Source: Bradysia coprophila | Lineage: Eukaryota; Arthropoda; Insecta; Diptera; Sciaridae | Direction: 5' to 3' | DNA length: 64,000 bases | Assembly: GCF_014529535.1 (NCBI RefSeq) | Contig: NW_023503555.1 | Span: forward strand, 4,278,001-4,342,000 | Shown: positions 12,325 to 23,930 of the stretch, one piece after another | Numbering within the stretch: position 1 is the first letter of the stretch | Layout: every line of letters begins with the position of its first letter | Program-made: the position numbers and the translations under genes | Notes under the pieces: generated by a model | The model's input: only the letters and a program-made list of their open reading frames with translations | The model's database searches: none | Told to the model about the DNA's origin: nothing

Positions 12325-13000
12325 GTTTTCTGCTTCTAAAACACTGAGACTTTGTCGAAGACACCAACCTTAAAATTGAAACAATTTTCAAATTTTGGTC
12401 ATTTCGCCCGTATTCTACTCCCAAAATTCTGAGACTTTGCCGAAGACACCAATATTCCATCTGCCATACATTTCGAAAAAAGTCCAAAAACATAAAATTG
12501 AAACACTTTTCCAGTCTTGGTCATTTCGCCCGTATTCTACTCCCAAAACTCTGAGACTTTGCCGAGGACACCAATTATCCATCTGCCGCGCCAACAGAGA
12601 TAGCTCTAAAAACCTAATTGAAACAGAAAATTCCAACTTCGCGACATTTTTCTCCAATACTGCCCTATTCTACTCCCAAAACTCTAAGACTTTGCAGAAG
12701 AAACCAACCTTCCATCTGCCACAGTTCCCGAGATAAGTATAAAAACTGATAGTGACCAAATTTTTACATACTGCCCTATTCTACTCCCAAAACTCTAAGA
12801 CTTTGCCGAAGAAACCAACCTTCCATCTGCCACAGTTCCCGAGATAAGTCTAAAAACTGATAGTGCCCAAATTTTTACAGTTTTTGTACATACTGCCCTA
12901 TTCTACTCCCAAAACTCTAAGACTTTGCCGAAGAAACCAACCTTCCATCTGCCACAGTTCCCGAGATAAGTCTAAAAACTGATAGTGCCCAAATTTTTCC
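12325..13000 (+). repeat. Tandem array, ~111-133-bp unit, 5-6 copies
   Basis: The anchor TTCTACTCCCAAAACTCT recurs at 12413, 12535, 12668, 12779 and 12901, with a diverged first copy near 12328. Each unit also contains GACTTTGCCGAAGA and CCATCTGCCACAGTTCCCGA. The last three units are nearly identical, so the array has expanded from its 3' side. Apparent open frames on both strands are repeats, not genes. A diverged relative of the core is near 9815. Confidence 0.85.
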
Positions 13001-13324
13001 CGCCGCCCAACCATACCACGATTTTAGGAACCAACCTAGTGGAAGTTAATACTTAATGATCCACACAATTTCCAACAAGAAACACATCCCAAAACAACAC
13101 ACATGACCATCCATTTCATGTAACAAAATATACAACACACACACACACACATACAAATTGGCTTTTATATGGCATTTGTATGGAGACTTTGGGGAGCTCC
13201 AGCTCCCAAGATATGGGTTTTTTCCAACTTTTGAAAATTCCATTCTTATTTTTGGGCCATTATTAACCTATAACCAAAATTTCAGGAAAATCTATAGAAA
13301 CGTTTAGGAGTTCCTGGATCCTGG

Positions 13325-13351
13325 AACTAACTAACTAACTAACTAACTAAC
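13325..13351 (+). repeat. (CTAA)n microsatellite
   Basis: About six and a half perfect AACT tetranucleotide repeats. A (CA)n run lies at 13135-13151, about 175 bp upstream. Neither adjoins a recognised gene. Confidence 0.85.
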
Positions 13352-14274
13352 GTAGGCGATTTTAATTATCTGAAAATTCGAAATTTTGCTTATTTTCATA
13401 CAAAAATCAATATTTCGAAGTTCAATATCTCGGCCGATTTTGAAGCTGTAGTAACGTGTGATAGCTCGTTGAACTCGTATTGATGCCCAGATTCCAAATA
13501 TCTAGGTTTGGGGGTCGTTGGAGTTAAGAGGCAGAAGTAAAAAAGTTGCTGTAAATATGCTCCGCCGTCCTCAAAAAAATTTTGGTAAAACATTTTTGGT
13601 AGTGGACTTGCGTCACGCCCGCTAACTAACGTGCGGGCATGATTTGCAACAATTACAAACACTATTTTCTTCCAATGGATGGAAGCAACCCACTCCAATA
13701 ACAGGCACAAGAACAGATTTTTTTAACGGTCATTTGGCCTATTATTTTGTAAGGAGCGTCCGTAACGCAGTGGCCTATAAAAAACTGAATTTATAAAAAC
13801 TGCCTGCTCTTGGAGTGCGTTGATGGAAAGTACTACGTATGGCCAATTGACAAAATTTATTCTGGCCGGAGCAAATACGGATCTCAATTGTTGTCGCTCC
13901 CAACGTACTCATTTATAATCAGCGTAATTTTAAATTTTCACAACAAATAAGCCACGTTCGACGCAAAAATAAGCGAGATCCGTATTTTCCAAAAATAGGC
14001 CATGTGCTGGCGATATCGAGCGAAATAGCGAAGTCGAGGTGACTTTTCAATATTATCCCGAGTTTTGTAATGGATTTTACGTGCTGTGAGCTTCTAAGCC
14101 AATTCTATTGTTTTCCCTAGTAATGTAAGAAGCCACTTTCAACTTTCTTTTTTTCCGCAAGTCTTTGCGGTCAGAACTGTTCCACTCGGTTTATTGTGTG
14201 TTGGTCCTTACGAGAAAACCCATCGAGCGAGAACCATAATTAACACTCAATTTCGTTCATCCGTTGAATTAAAT

Positions 14275-17200
14275 TTATTTTTTCAGATTTCTCTTCGACT
14301 TCTTGAACAATTCGATTGCATTTTGCTTATTCTTATCCATTTCTACAATAGTACTTTCCCGTTGTGGAATAACATCATCTCCCTCACCAGGTAATTTAAC
14401 GACAAGCGTTTGCTGCTCTTCTGATGTCGTTTTACTTTTCGCGGACTTCTTCTTCACCGGTTTATCCTCCGACTTCGCCTTTTGTGCCCTTTTACGTGGT
14501 TTTTTCTCCTTGGCAGGTTTTTCCACATTATCTTCCGCATTGAGTTTGTTCGACATGACATCGATTGCCCGACGCACTCGCTTACTGACATCTATCGATC
14601 CCTCGCCAGTCGTTTGGCCGGTAGTTTTGAAGTAATTCTTGATTGATTGCTGTGACTTCTTTTCGTTTAATTTCTTCAAAACTGGCAGCAAGATGTCATC
14701 GGTCTTCGAGTAAGTCCATCCGAAAGTGGTCTTGGCCAATTCTCGTATTGATTCGGCATCCGGTTGGCCCCAAGTAAATTTCTCATCACTTTCGTCGACA
14801 ATCGGTTTGAGTAGTGCTTCGACCACCCGACGATTGGGAAAGTCGTCTGAAATCGTGATATTTTTCAGTTTACTTCGCAGAGATTTTCTGGTGAAATTGG
14901 TCTTGTCATTCCGAAACCAATCTTTGAATTTGCTCAGACCGGCAAGCAAAGACACTTCCTCGGATGCATCGTCACTTTCCACTTTCGAAGAAAATTCTGA
15001 TAAAATTTCCATCGCAGTGACAGCACCGATTCCCTGAATGCCATTGGTATAATCGTTTCCAACCAAAATGGACAATTGAATCATCTTGTGCCGATCCAAG
15101 GTGTACAACTTGTTGATATTGTCCGCTCGGAATTCCAGGACGTGTTTCTGCTGATTGAAGAAATGTTTGTACACCGTTTGACCACCAAACAACCAGATAT
15201 CGCTGTCGTCTGTGATTGTGCCGTCGGTCAATTCGATTTGATTCAGAAAAGCGCACTGACTTTCGGCTTCCATCGGTGCATCAATGTAGGGAACACCGAA
15301 CAATTTCAACAAGTTTTTACAGTCACTGCTCATACGCTCTGTGATGTTCATTCCGAAACGGTCCTGTTTGTTCCGCTCCAATTCCAGATCCCTTTTTTCC
15401 ACTCGAACATCCGCTGCCATTGCAGCCAATTCATCTGTCGTTTTGTTCTCTCTGAGAATATTTGCCGCCAATTCGAGCGGTTCCACGTCGGAACTGGTGC
15501 CTGGGAAAAGAGTTCTTGCTATTTTTGGTGATATTTCCTCTTCGAGGTCGTCAGTAGCATTCTTACGCTTCTGACGCGGCGATGGAGTCTTTTTGCGGAA
15601 GAATGGCGACACAACTTTCGGTGGTGGTTCATCTTTTCCGGTGGATTTTGTTGGCGTTATAAAGACGCCCAATGCAGGTACTGTTTTGTTTAGTTGACTA
15701 TGAGGTGCGTCTGTGGACTTTGTTGGAGTTGATAATTCCATTTCCTTGATCGATTCGATTCCTTTTTCTAGTATGTCGGTCATTTCGGTGTTCAATTGGT
15801 TGAGAATTGAGTCGAGACCCGAATTCTTTTCTGATGGTTTTGCCAGTGTCGAACTGTGATTCGCTGCATTTTCATTTGCATCATTGGGATTGTCTATCGA
15901 AGGCAAAGAATCCAAATTTATTGTTGCAATGTCCGATATTTCAGCGCTGAGATTGTCTATAATTGTTGCTAGAACAACCGGTGGCTTAACAGCAGAAACA
16001 TTTTCGTTGTAACTTTTCGCCACGATTTCAGTCTCATCATCAGAGTCAATCGTTATAGCTTCGAATTTTCTTTCCTCCTTAACTTCTGAATCTACTCCTT
16101 CCGCTTCGATTTTTGTTTCCTCCTCAATGGCCGTATCTTTATTGAAAATGTCGGCGAATATGTCGTCCTCCAACACTTCAGCCTTTTGAATTTTAATCTC
16201 TAAACCATTTCGCAGATCTTCATGCCGAAAGTCCTTGGACAGATCTGCATCGGGTTCTTTGTTCATTTCCAACGTATGAACCTCGCGCAGTGGGATATTC
16301 ATATCCGCTTCTAATTCCGGCACTTCGATAAAGTCAGAATCCGCATCACTTGACACCTCCGACTGTGAATCATCGATTTCTAAGGTTATCGTGGGCTCAC
16401 CTTCCGATTTCGTATCTCCCTTTAAGATGTATGTGTCGTTGTGTCGAAATGTTGACTCAGCTCCATCAATATCTTCATCGGACATAACCAACTCATGGAC
16501 TTCTTCTGCGTTAAAGCCGCCGTATTCGATCAGATAATCCTTAGCGGAGTCTTTCACCGCATTCTTGAGAAACTTCTTTTGGTCCGGTCGAAGCTTCACC
16601 TCCTTTGCCTGATCTTCAATTGGAATCGTATCCAATAATGATAATTGAATTGCGGCTTGCAAATCCTCGTCCTCATCCTCTTCTAGCGTCTCCGTCTTCT
16701 CCTCCTTCGGCGCTGCTTTTTTAACTATTTCTTCCTCTTCCCTTCGTTTCTCTTCCTTCATCGCATCCTGCAAACTTTTGACGTGCAGGAACAATGCATT
16801 CTCGTTTGAAGCGATGGCCTTAGCTGCACTGCTCGAAGCCGCATTCAATATACCTTCATCCGTTAACATTGCTTCCATTTCAGCCAGCGACAAACATTTT
16901 CCTCCCATTTCCTTCTCGGCAGATTCCAGACTCATTTGCACCTGTCGCCGTTTCAACAATCGTTTCATTTGAAATTCACTGAAATCATCACTTTGTGCCG
17001 GCAACTCGTGCAGTCTACCCCACGACGATTCCTTACGCTTCTCCTTTAAATCGGTCAGGATTTCATGTCTCACGTCGGGTGGCAGGTCGAGGAACCGCTT
17101 GCTCGTTACATCAATGGAATTCAAATTGATGTTGTAGTAGTGTCGTGACGATTTTTCATCGAATGAACTGTCCGATGACTGGGCGATGGCTTCACCAACG

Positions 17201-17794
17201 GATTCTTCGGGAATGGGAGGAAGTTTGTAAATATCTTCCTTTTCATTGTCGGACGGTTTAACTCTCTTTTTCGGCGAAGTCAGTTGACTCGCTAATTCAG
17301 TTCCTAGCGCCTCTTGAATGGCCTTTTCTTTAGCTAATGATGAGAGCAGAAGGCCTTGTAGTCGGTCTGCCTCGGAATGTAGTTTCGCTTTGTTAAGATT
17401 ACGTTTGCGCTGCAAAGAGAACCATAAATCTCAGCCACAATTGACCGGACGCAATTTTTCGTTCTTACTATTGTTTCCTGCTTCAAGTCCGGGACGCCGC
17501 CATCAAAAACGAAAATCGGTTTTATTTTGTAGAACAACAGCTTACATAGACGATGGAACAGACCCAATATATGGGCGTACGGTATCGTTCCACCTTTCGA
17601 GTCTTGGAATCCCTTCACAACCTGATGCAACCATATCGAGGTGTCTAAACAAACCGAAATGCCAATTACAGTTATCACAACATTGCGAAATTGATGACTG
17701 ACGTACCTATGGCCAAGATTTTATTCTCCAATGTCTCCAGTGGGACGGGTTTTCCAGCTTGATCGATTAGTTTCCAAAGGCCGGTAACTCCCAT
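14275..17794 (-). CDS. mus201: XPG/ERCC5-type structure-specific DNA endonuclease
   Basis: This is the 3'-incision endonuclease of nucleotide excision repair, a FEN1/XPG-family nuclease acting in the nucleus with TFIIH. Exons are 17794-17707, 17644-17469 and 17409-14275 (introns 62 and 59 bp; phases 1 and 0), giving about 1,132 residues, typical for the family. The N-terminal nuclease motif starts MGVTGLWKLID, with the metal-site motifs IDTSIW and FDGGVPD. A long acidic spacer follows, with a UIM-like DLQAAIQLSL near residues 345-355. The internal nuclease motif retains EAESQC, TDDSDIWLFG and GNDYTNGIQGIG, so the catalytic carboxylates look complete. A canonical PCNA-binding box QQSIKNYF lies near the C-terminus, before basic nuclear-localisation-like runs. 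A polyadenylation hexamer (AATAAA on this strand) lies near 14190-14195. Confidence 0.95.
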
Positions 17795-18792
17795 TGTGAG
17801 CGTAAATTGCGAACGTTAGAGTGTAACCGTTTTTATCGCGAAATTTTTGCCATTTAGATACTACACACCGTACCAGCTGTGTTTTGTTTCCGTTGTTTCA
17901 TATTTATGTTTTTGTTCTTCTTTTTAGCCTCAGCTGATCGACATCGGTGAGAGCCAAATTCACTGAAAGCCTGCACACATGACAGTCATGTTGTTTTGAG
18001 GAAATAAATTTGCTTGCATATTCCTGGGTAGCTCAAGCGTTAGATTGATGACTGCCAATCGGTTCCTTATCATTAATTATTCTTTTTATTCTATTAGTAA
18101 CATCCAGAGAATGACTCTAATGACTCTTGCCAAAGTCTCACATCTACATTGAAATATCGAAAATAAGTTCAAATGAAAAGAAACTTTCATTAGAAAACGT
18201 GGGGCACAATAGGGAATAGGCCCATTGATGGCTTAGGTGCCAAGGAAAGATTGCCTTGAAAAATAAAAAGTATTTCCTCAGAATAATGTAAAGGAGTCGA
18301 TTGACAAGTACCCAAAAGTTAAATGTCATCCCATTGCCGACGGTTAAGTGTGCTATTAACAATAGACAATTTGATAAATCTATTTCCCACTTAAAAAAAG
18401 TCGACTCTCTACCCTATCGGTTTTAGGATTATTTTAACGGATATTGGATAAAATCGCGAATCCTTCGGTCAATCGCCTAGTAATTCCATTTGGAATCGGA
18501 ATTGTGAAAATCGTGTTATCGATGCTTCATTACGATTGCAACAAGGTATAACTCACCGCTCTCCGAAGTGCTGTTTTAATGGTAGAGCTGTTTGAAAACA
18601 TGGTGACGCTCAGGTGGGATCATTTGCCCCCTAATTTTTGTCACTTATCTCGGGTAATAAGTGGACGACTTCTTTCATATATAAGGGGATTGTAGTGCTA
18701 TACTAAGCGAAAAACACAACCGTTGGACAGACCGGCAATTTAACTCTAAAGTCTAAATTAGAGTTTTTACCGATGAATGTACCAATGTGACT

Positions 18793-19156
18793 ATCTTTGT
18801 CTATGGTACCTGGCTGTACGTTACATTTTTAACGTTGCTGTTCTTACACAACGGACCATCAAAGTACCAAATGAGTCATCGTAATGTGTTGTAGTAGCTC
18901 GTGGACATGTAATTTGAAATGAAAAATTGGTGCACGGGTGGGAGACGAACGCAGAATCTTCACCTTACCATGGTGATGCTTTTACCACTTGAGCTACCGG
19001 GCACACTTTTCATTTCAATCTTTGTAGTTTCATATTGTCAATGGTATAGTGACGTATTTCAAAACGGTCATTTGATAGTCCAATAGTCGAACTTTTATTC
19101 ACAATCTTTGTCTATGGTACCTGGCTGTACGTTACATTTTTAACGTTGCTGTTCTT
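18793..19156 (+). repeat. Perfect 53-bp direct repeat flanking a SINE-bearing segment
   Basis: 18793-18845 and 19104-19156 are identical over 53 bp (both contain GGTACCTGGCTGTACGTTAC). The 258 bp between them include a tRNA-derived SINE on the minus strand. The identity indicates a recent duplication or a long target repeat. See the separate finding. Confidence 0.85.
18893..19006 (-). mobile_element. tRNA-derived SINE with near-complete tRNA head
   Basis: Read on the minus strand, the head starts GTGCCCGGTAGCTCAAGTGG (box A). It has a 5-bp anticodon stem TCACC/GGTGA around a seven-base loop ATGGTAA (formal anticodon GGT) and a box B like CGTTCGTCTCC. The T stem is mispaired and the acceptor has a mismatch. 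A non-tRNA tail follows (ATTTTTCATTT, ATTACATGTCCAC) that matches the copy at 829-925. It is therefore a SINE rather than a functional tRNA gene. Confidence 0.65.
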
Positions 19157-19324
19157 TTTTCAATGGCAAAAATGACGAAGAGCTACACAGGACGCAATGT
19201 TTGAGCTACACAGAATCTTCAATCACCACGAAATTGCTAATTATAATGTGGTAACCGGCGAAGATTGCAAATTCACTTTATGTCTCTCAAAAAAGTGTTT
19301 TTGTCGCCTTCTGGTGGCAAGTAA

Positions 19325-19515
19325 AAAACTTTTATATGCTTCCTACTGCGGGACGAAAGAAAAAAATGTAAACCCACGGGCCGAAAGTGACAGATATGTA
19401 AGCCCACGCGGCGAAAGCTCCGATTTCGCCCCTTCGGCTTACATTTTTCTGTCACTTTCGGCCCTTGGGCTTACATTTTTCAACTTTCGTCCCCAGTAGG
19501 CAGCATATAAAACTT
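19325..19515. mobile_element. Palindromic MITE-like element
   Basis: 19327-19395 and 19449-19514 are inverted complements (shared CGGGCCGAAAGTGACAG, and ATATGC...CCTACTG at the ends). The motif of GGCCGAAAGTG next to GTAAGCCCA is repeated twice in each arm, so the arms themselves are internally duplicated. No coding potential beyond mirrored open frames. Confidence 0.75.
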
Positions 19516-19984
19516 AATACGTAACTCTTTCGGCCTCCTCAATCGATACGTAAATAACTATTATTCCGATAGACTATGTGTTGACGTTCATTGATATAAA
19601 CCACCCAGGTATGGTCTAATGTCACCTTGGAGGATTTTGAAAACGGATTCTAACGCACCCATTTTCATATTGATAAAAGAAATGAGTGCAAGATAAATCG
19701 ACAGATTTTGAAGAATCGGCCATACCTGGTACATACGTATATGTACATTAATTGGTTTTTACGACAGATATTGATAATATTTCTAACGACTGGACTGACA
19801 GTCATTTCTCTGTAATAATTTTACCGGCTTTCACTTACTTACGGCTTTGGCAATAAATTTTTGACATATTAGATTAATCTGACATTTGACTCATTCACCA
19901 CCTTCGGAGAATTCAAAACATCACAACACAAATTGGATTATTTTCTCGATTTTCAATGAAAAACGAGTTTTTCCTGCGGATAAA

Positions 19985-22900
19985 ATGACCGACCTCAAAT
20001 CGCCCACAGAAGAACAAATCGACGAGTACCAGCCAGCATGTTCCCGTGAAAGTATGCTGATAACAACCGATTCGTTTGAGGAATTTTCGCGAGAAATGAG
20101 TGCTAGTTTGAAGGGGCTCGAGAACAATGGACAAAATGCCAGTAACATCGTCGATATTCAAAGTGAAAATAAGGCGGGCGTACCAGCCAGTAGTGTTGAT
20201 GCCGACGACGGTGAAGTGGCACAGCTTAGCAATTCGAAAGCCTCGTCGACCTTGAGCCTAGTACCGAATGAACCGAATGGCGGTTCCAGTGACTGTGATG
20301 ATTATTTACATGACACCAATTGGTTGAACAAACAGGAACATGTCTTTATACTGAGCATGGCTGGAAAACCAATTTATTCACTCCATGGCAATGAGGACAA
20401 ATTGGCAACGCTATTTGGAGTGATGCAGGCGTTAGTCAGCGTTGTTCAATCGAACAACGACACCATAATGTCGATACAAGCTCGAGGTATTCGGTTTGTG
20501 TTTCTAGTCAAATCGCAGCTGATTCTGGTCGCAGTTTCGAGGAAAACGAAAAGCGTACAACAGATTCAGATGCAGTTAACGTAAGGCCATTAAACATTCT
20601 AACCGAATCGATCCGATATACAGATAAGAAATTCAATTATTTGATTTTACGTTTATTTGCAGAGATGTTTACAATCAAATACTGTCGACACTGACGTTAT
20701 CACACATGAACCGCATATTCGAACAACGAAAAAATTTCGATCTTCGTAGATTGTTGGGCGGCAGCGAGAGATTAATCGATAATTTATTGGAGTGCGGTAA
20801 AAGTAACAAGAAAAGTAACGTCATTCATTGCCACCCGAGCTCAATCGATATGCTGATAAGAAATATTTGTTTGCTTTTCGTTTCAGTATCAAATAATCCG
20901 TTCATATTCCTGACGCATTCGGTTCGCATATTACCATTAAGTTCGGCTGTGCGTGAGACCATCACTAGTGCCATTCAAAGCAACTGTTCCAAAATTAAGA
21001 ATTTAGTATTCGCCGTATTAATAGCAAATAACAAATTGATATCGTTAGTTAGAATGAAGAAATATTTTATTCATCCGGCGGATTTGAGGTGAGGACATTT
21101 TTCGATTTTGATTTTATTCACAGAAAAAAAAAACTTGGCACAAAGTATTACCGAACTCTCGCAGTTTAGTCGAGCATTCGAGCCAGAACGATTATAGGCT
21201 AGGCAACACATGCTTTTTTGCACCAATGGTGGCATATTCAGTGGTGTAGGTTTTGGTGACCCGAGCACGAAGCACGCATCCATTGACGTCTGTGGTTCCA
21301 CTGCAACCGCTTCACACATTTTTTTTAAAACAAAATAACGGGAGAGTCATTGATGCAGCATAGATACCTGCCGCGAGTTCAAATAACCAGTCGATGGGTC
21401 TCCAGTACCTATCGATATTAGTACACTATCGAATGTAGACACAAATTACTCAGACATCCTTGATACCTGCAGCTCCGATGACTGTTACGTTCCTTCTTAA
21501 ATTTTTTAGTGATGCGGCTGCAGTGGAACCACAGATGTCATTGGAACCAACGGATAAATGTTTTGTATTTAGAGCACCGAGACCTATCCAACGCACTATG
21601 CAATAATTTGTGCACCTTCCAAAAGCAGTATTACCAAGTGTTACGGGATTGAATTGCACGAGACTAGATAAATCATTCGGTCCTGAGTCTTAGCTTTATA
21701 TCGCCTATTATCATTGACAGCCTCCATAAAGCTTGGTTAAATATAAGACCTGAATTTACTTGAAAACCTGATCTGACCTGAAACTGATTTGATAAATTTT
21801 GATCTGACCTGAAATAGAAGCATTAGGTCTCATGTCAACCAGTAGCCTAGCCTAATTTGACAGGTTTCAAAAATTCAGGTTCAGGTTAGGTCAGGTTTCA
21901 GGACATACAATATATGTACAATATTCCAAATCTTACTTAAATTCGGGCTTCAATGAACGAAATCTCTAATTTCAACAAAATACTCTTTAATCCATAAACT
22001 ACCACTGAAGAACGGAAGGAGAGTGGGTTATGACAAATGATTTTATTTTTATCCAAAAAAATTTAGAACTTTTAGTGCCTACAAGCACACATGTTGGCTG
22101 TTTTTCGGGTAATTTTTCGAAAATTTTCAAGAACTTCAGGTCAACGATTTAAATTCTTGAAATTCTCGAAATTCTAAATTCAAGAAAATTCAAAATGTAA
22201 TTTCATGAAATTAGGTCCTGCAAGTTCCGATGCATTGACGTACATGTCAAAGTTAGTTTTTTTAGGCCGATTCTTCATTTTTACTTTTCACTTTTGCTTT
22301 TGGAGCCCAGGCTCAATTATTTTGTTTGCTTTGCTGCATATTTTGGGGATTTCTTAGCAGCTTTCCGCGATTTCCCCAAATTTTCAATCAGCACATGGCA
22401 TTGTCTCAATGCAAACTATCCTACACTTGTTCATGGAAAGTTTTGCTGCTGTCTTGTGTTAGAGGCTAGCGGAAGAAACTGAAGATGGTCAGTCCACTCT
22501 GACCTATGACCGCCGCTAATTCTCGAGGTCGAAACAGCTTCTCTTCTTTTTTCTTTTTTGCCACATTACGTGATGTGCGGGAAGGGAAGAGCTATAGTCC
22601 TGCTTTTTAAATAAGCTTCAATAAGCTTGAACCAACAATTCCAGAAAGAAAAACCAACACTGAAAGAGACGTTCTGTCACTACGCACGCGTTTCCGCACC
22701 ACCATTTCAAAGTCACTAAAATTCTCCAATTTTCTCTTCCAATTTCAGATTAATCTTCAACCTAATCAATAGTTCCGAAAGTTTCAAAACCGGTGAAATT
22801 TGGTCACCAATTTGCTTACCAAAATTCGATTCCAATGGCTACCTATACACGCACGTTTCCTACCTATCCGACGACTGTCAAGCATGTCTGGTTCTACTGA

Positions 22901-23739
22901 CAGTCGATCGGGAAGCTTTCTTCCCGCTATCCGAGGCTAAAACCAAAATTACCGAAAAACTGCGCCGGTCACAGTGCTTAAAAGCGATCAACGATGCAAT
23001 GCATAAAGGAATCAATTTGCGAACGATTGGCATACCGGAAATTCGACACTTTCTGTACAAATCAAAGTCGAATGCTCAGCTGCTGTGCTCGGAGGTGACT
23101 ATGCCGTACGATACGGCTGAAGGTTTCGAACGACTGGAGTCGTTGTACTATGACATTCATAATCGCATTCACAGTAATAATCGACCGTTGAAATTAATTC
23201 TGGAGACGAGAGAAGAAGAAATCATGTTGGCATGGGTGAGTTTCGGATTCTTTAGATTTATCGACACATAGAGTGCTCGGAATAGGTGAGGTTGATCCGA
23301 AGCTGGACTCAGCATATTGGGACTGAGCTGATATGAAGCCTGAAGTTGGTCAATTCAAGTAACCCTATCATGTTTCTAAGAAACCTGACAGGGACAGCTG
23401 AACTCTGAGGTCATTTTAAGAAGCCTGAGCTGACTCCTGAAGAAATTCACATTTGCGGTCATGTTAACAAGCCTGACTTGACCACCTGAACCAATTCATG
23501 TTTGAGCTCATTTTAACAACCCAGATCTGTTCCGGGCCTTGATCGACAAACGATCGTCTTTGTCATTTAATTGAATTTTTTCCCATGTTGATTTATAGGT
23601 GACCAGTGGCTACGAATTGTATGCAACATTCGAACCGATGATCGATAACAATACGGTCATAGCGTTAGTCAATAAATTGCTCGGTTGGATCAAAAAAGAG
23701 GAGGAACTTTTGTTCATATTGAATGCGCCAACATTTTAA
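19985..23739 (+). CDS. Mon1: Mon1 vacuolar fusion protein
   Basis: Mon1 forms the Mon1-Ccz1 complex, the guanine-nucleotide exchange factor that recruits Rab7 during endosome and autophagosome maturation. Exons are 19985-20580, 20663-20796, 20887-21088, 22749-23235 and 23599-23739 (phases 2, 1, 2, 0), giving about 519 residues, normal for the family. The first longin domain starts around residue 115 (WLNKQEHVFILSMAGKPIYS) and includes GVMQALVSVVQSNNDTI and LRRLLGGSERL. Later longin domains include RILPLSSAVRETI, HFLYKSKSNAQLL and ELYATFEPMI. An upstream in-frame ATG at 19886 is possible, but 19985 has the better context and yields a normal acidic N-terminus. AATAAA at 23767-23772 is the likely polyadenylation signal. 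Intron 2 is 90 bp, a multiple of three, and has no stop. Confidence 0.96.
21089..22748 (+). other. Mon1 intron 3 with degraded inverted repeats
   Basis: This is the only long intron of Mon1 (1,660 bp). It contains an inverted pair around 21280-21308 and 21513-21545 (CTGTGGTTCCACTGCAACCGC against its complement). Further in, the similarity fades. A degenerate run of GACCTGA/TCAGGT motifs lies at about 21745-21905. No nested gene is visible. Confidence 0.55.
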
Positions 23740-23930
23740 AAATGATTATTCGATTTCGGCACAGGCAATAAAGCAATACGTATTGATACAATCCTGACTG
23801 GCGCCGGACTGATGGCACAGAGAGTATTTTTCAAGTTTAAATTTTGTTTTTTCCCGTTGATTATAAAGACAAATTTTTATTTTTTATTATTTTAGAATAA
23901 AATTAATTTACAGTTGACCTCAAACCTGTT

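Larger units (their letters stand above)
8657..14270. other. Gene-free repeat-rich interval
   Basis: Between the unrecognised gene and the XPG gene no coding exon can be supported. The interval contains TIR elements (8988-9428, 10278-10346), a ~137-bp direct duplication (11125-11300), a foldback element (11713-12154), a ~120-bp tandem array (12325-13000) and microsatellites at 13135-13151 and 13325-13351. Confidence 0.6.
17795..19984. other. Divergent intergenic region between mus201 and Mon1
   Basis: Both flanking genes point outward, so both promoters must lie here. I see no clear TATA box near either start. The interval contains a duplicated 53-bp block flanking a SINE (18793-19156) and a palindromic element (19325-19515). 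The short open frames around 19197-19499 belong to that palindrome. Confidence 0.6.

Noticed and set aside
12068..12736. Open frames in the 12-kb region as genes
   Set aside because: They run from a foldback arm into a tandem array, and equivalent frames exist on the reverse strand.
18930..19006. Functional tRNA-Thr (GGT) gene
   Set aside because: The T stem does not pair, the acceptor has a mismatch, and the head continues into a tail shared with another copy. SINE is the better explanation.
21745..21905. Telomere-like TCAGGT repeats in Mon1 intron 3
   Set aside because: The motifs are irregular and too degenerate for a telomeric array. A similar loose run occurs in intron 4, so it is simple-sequence drift.
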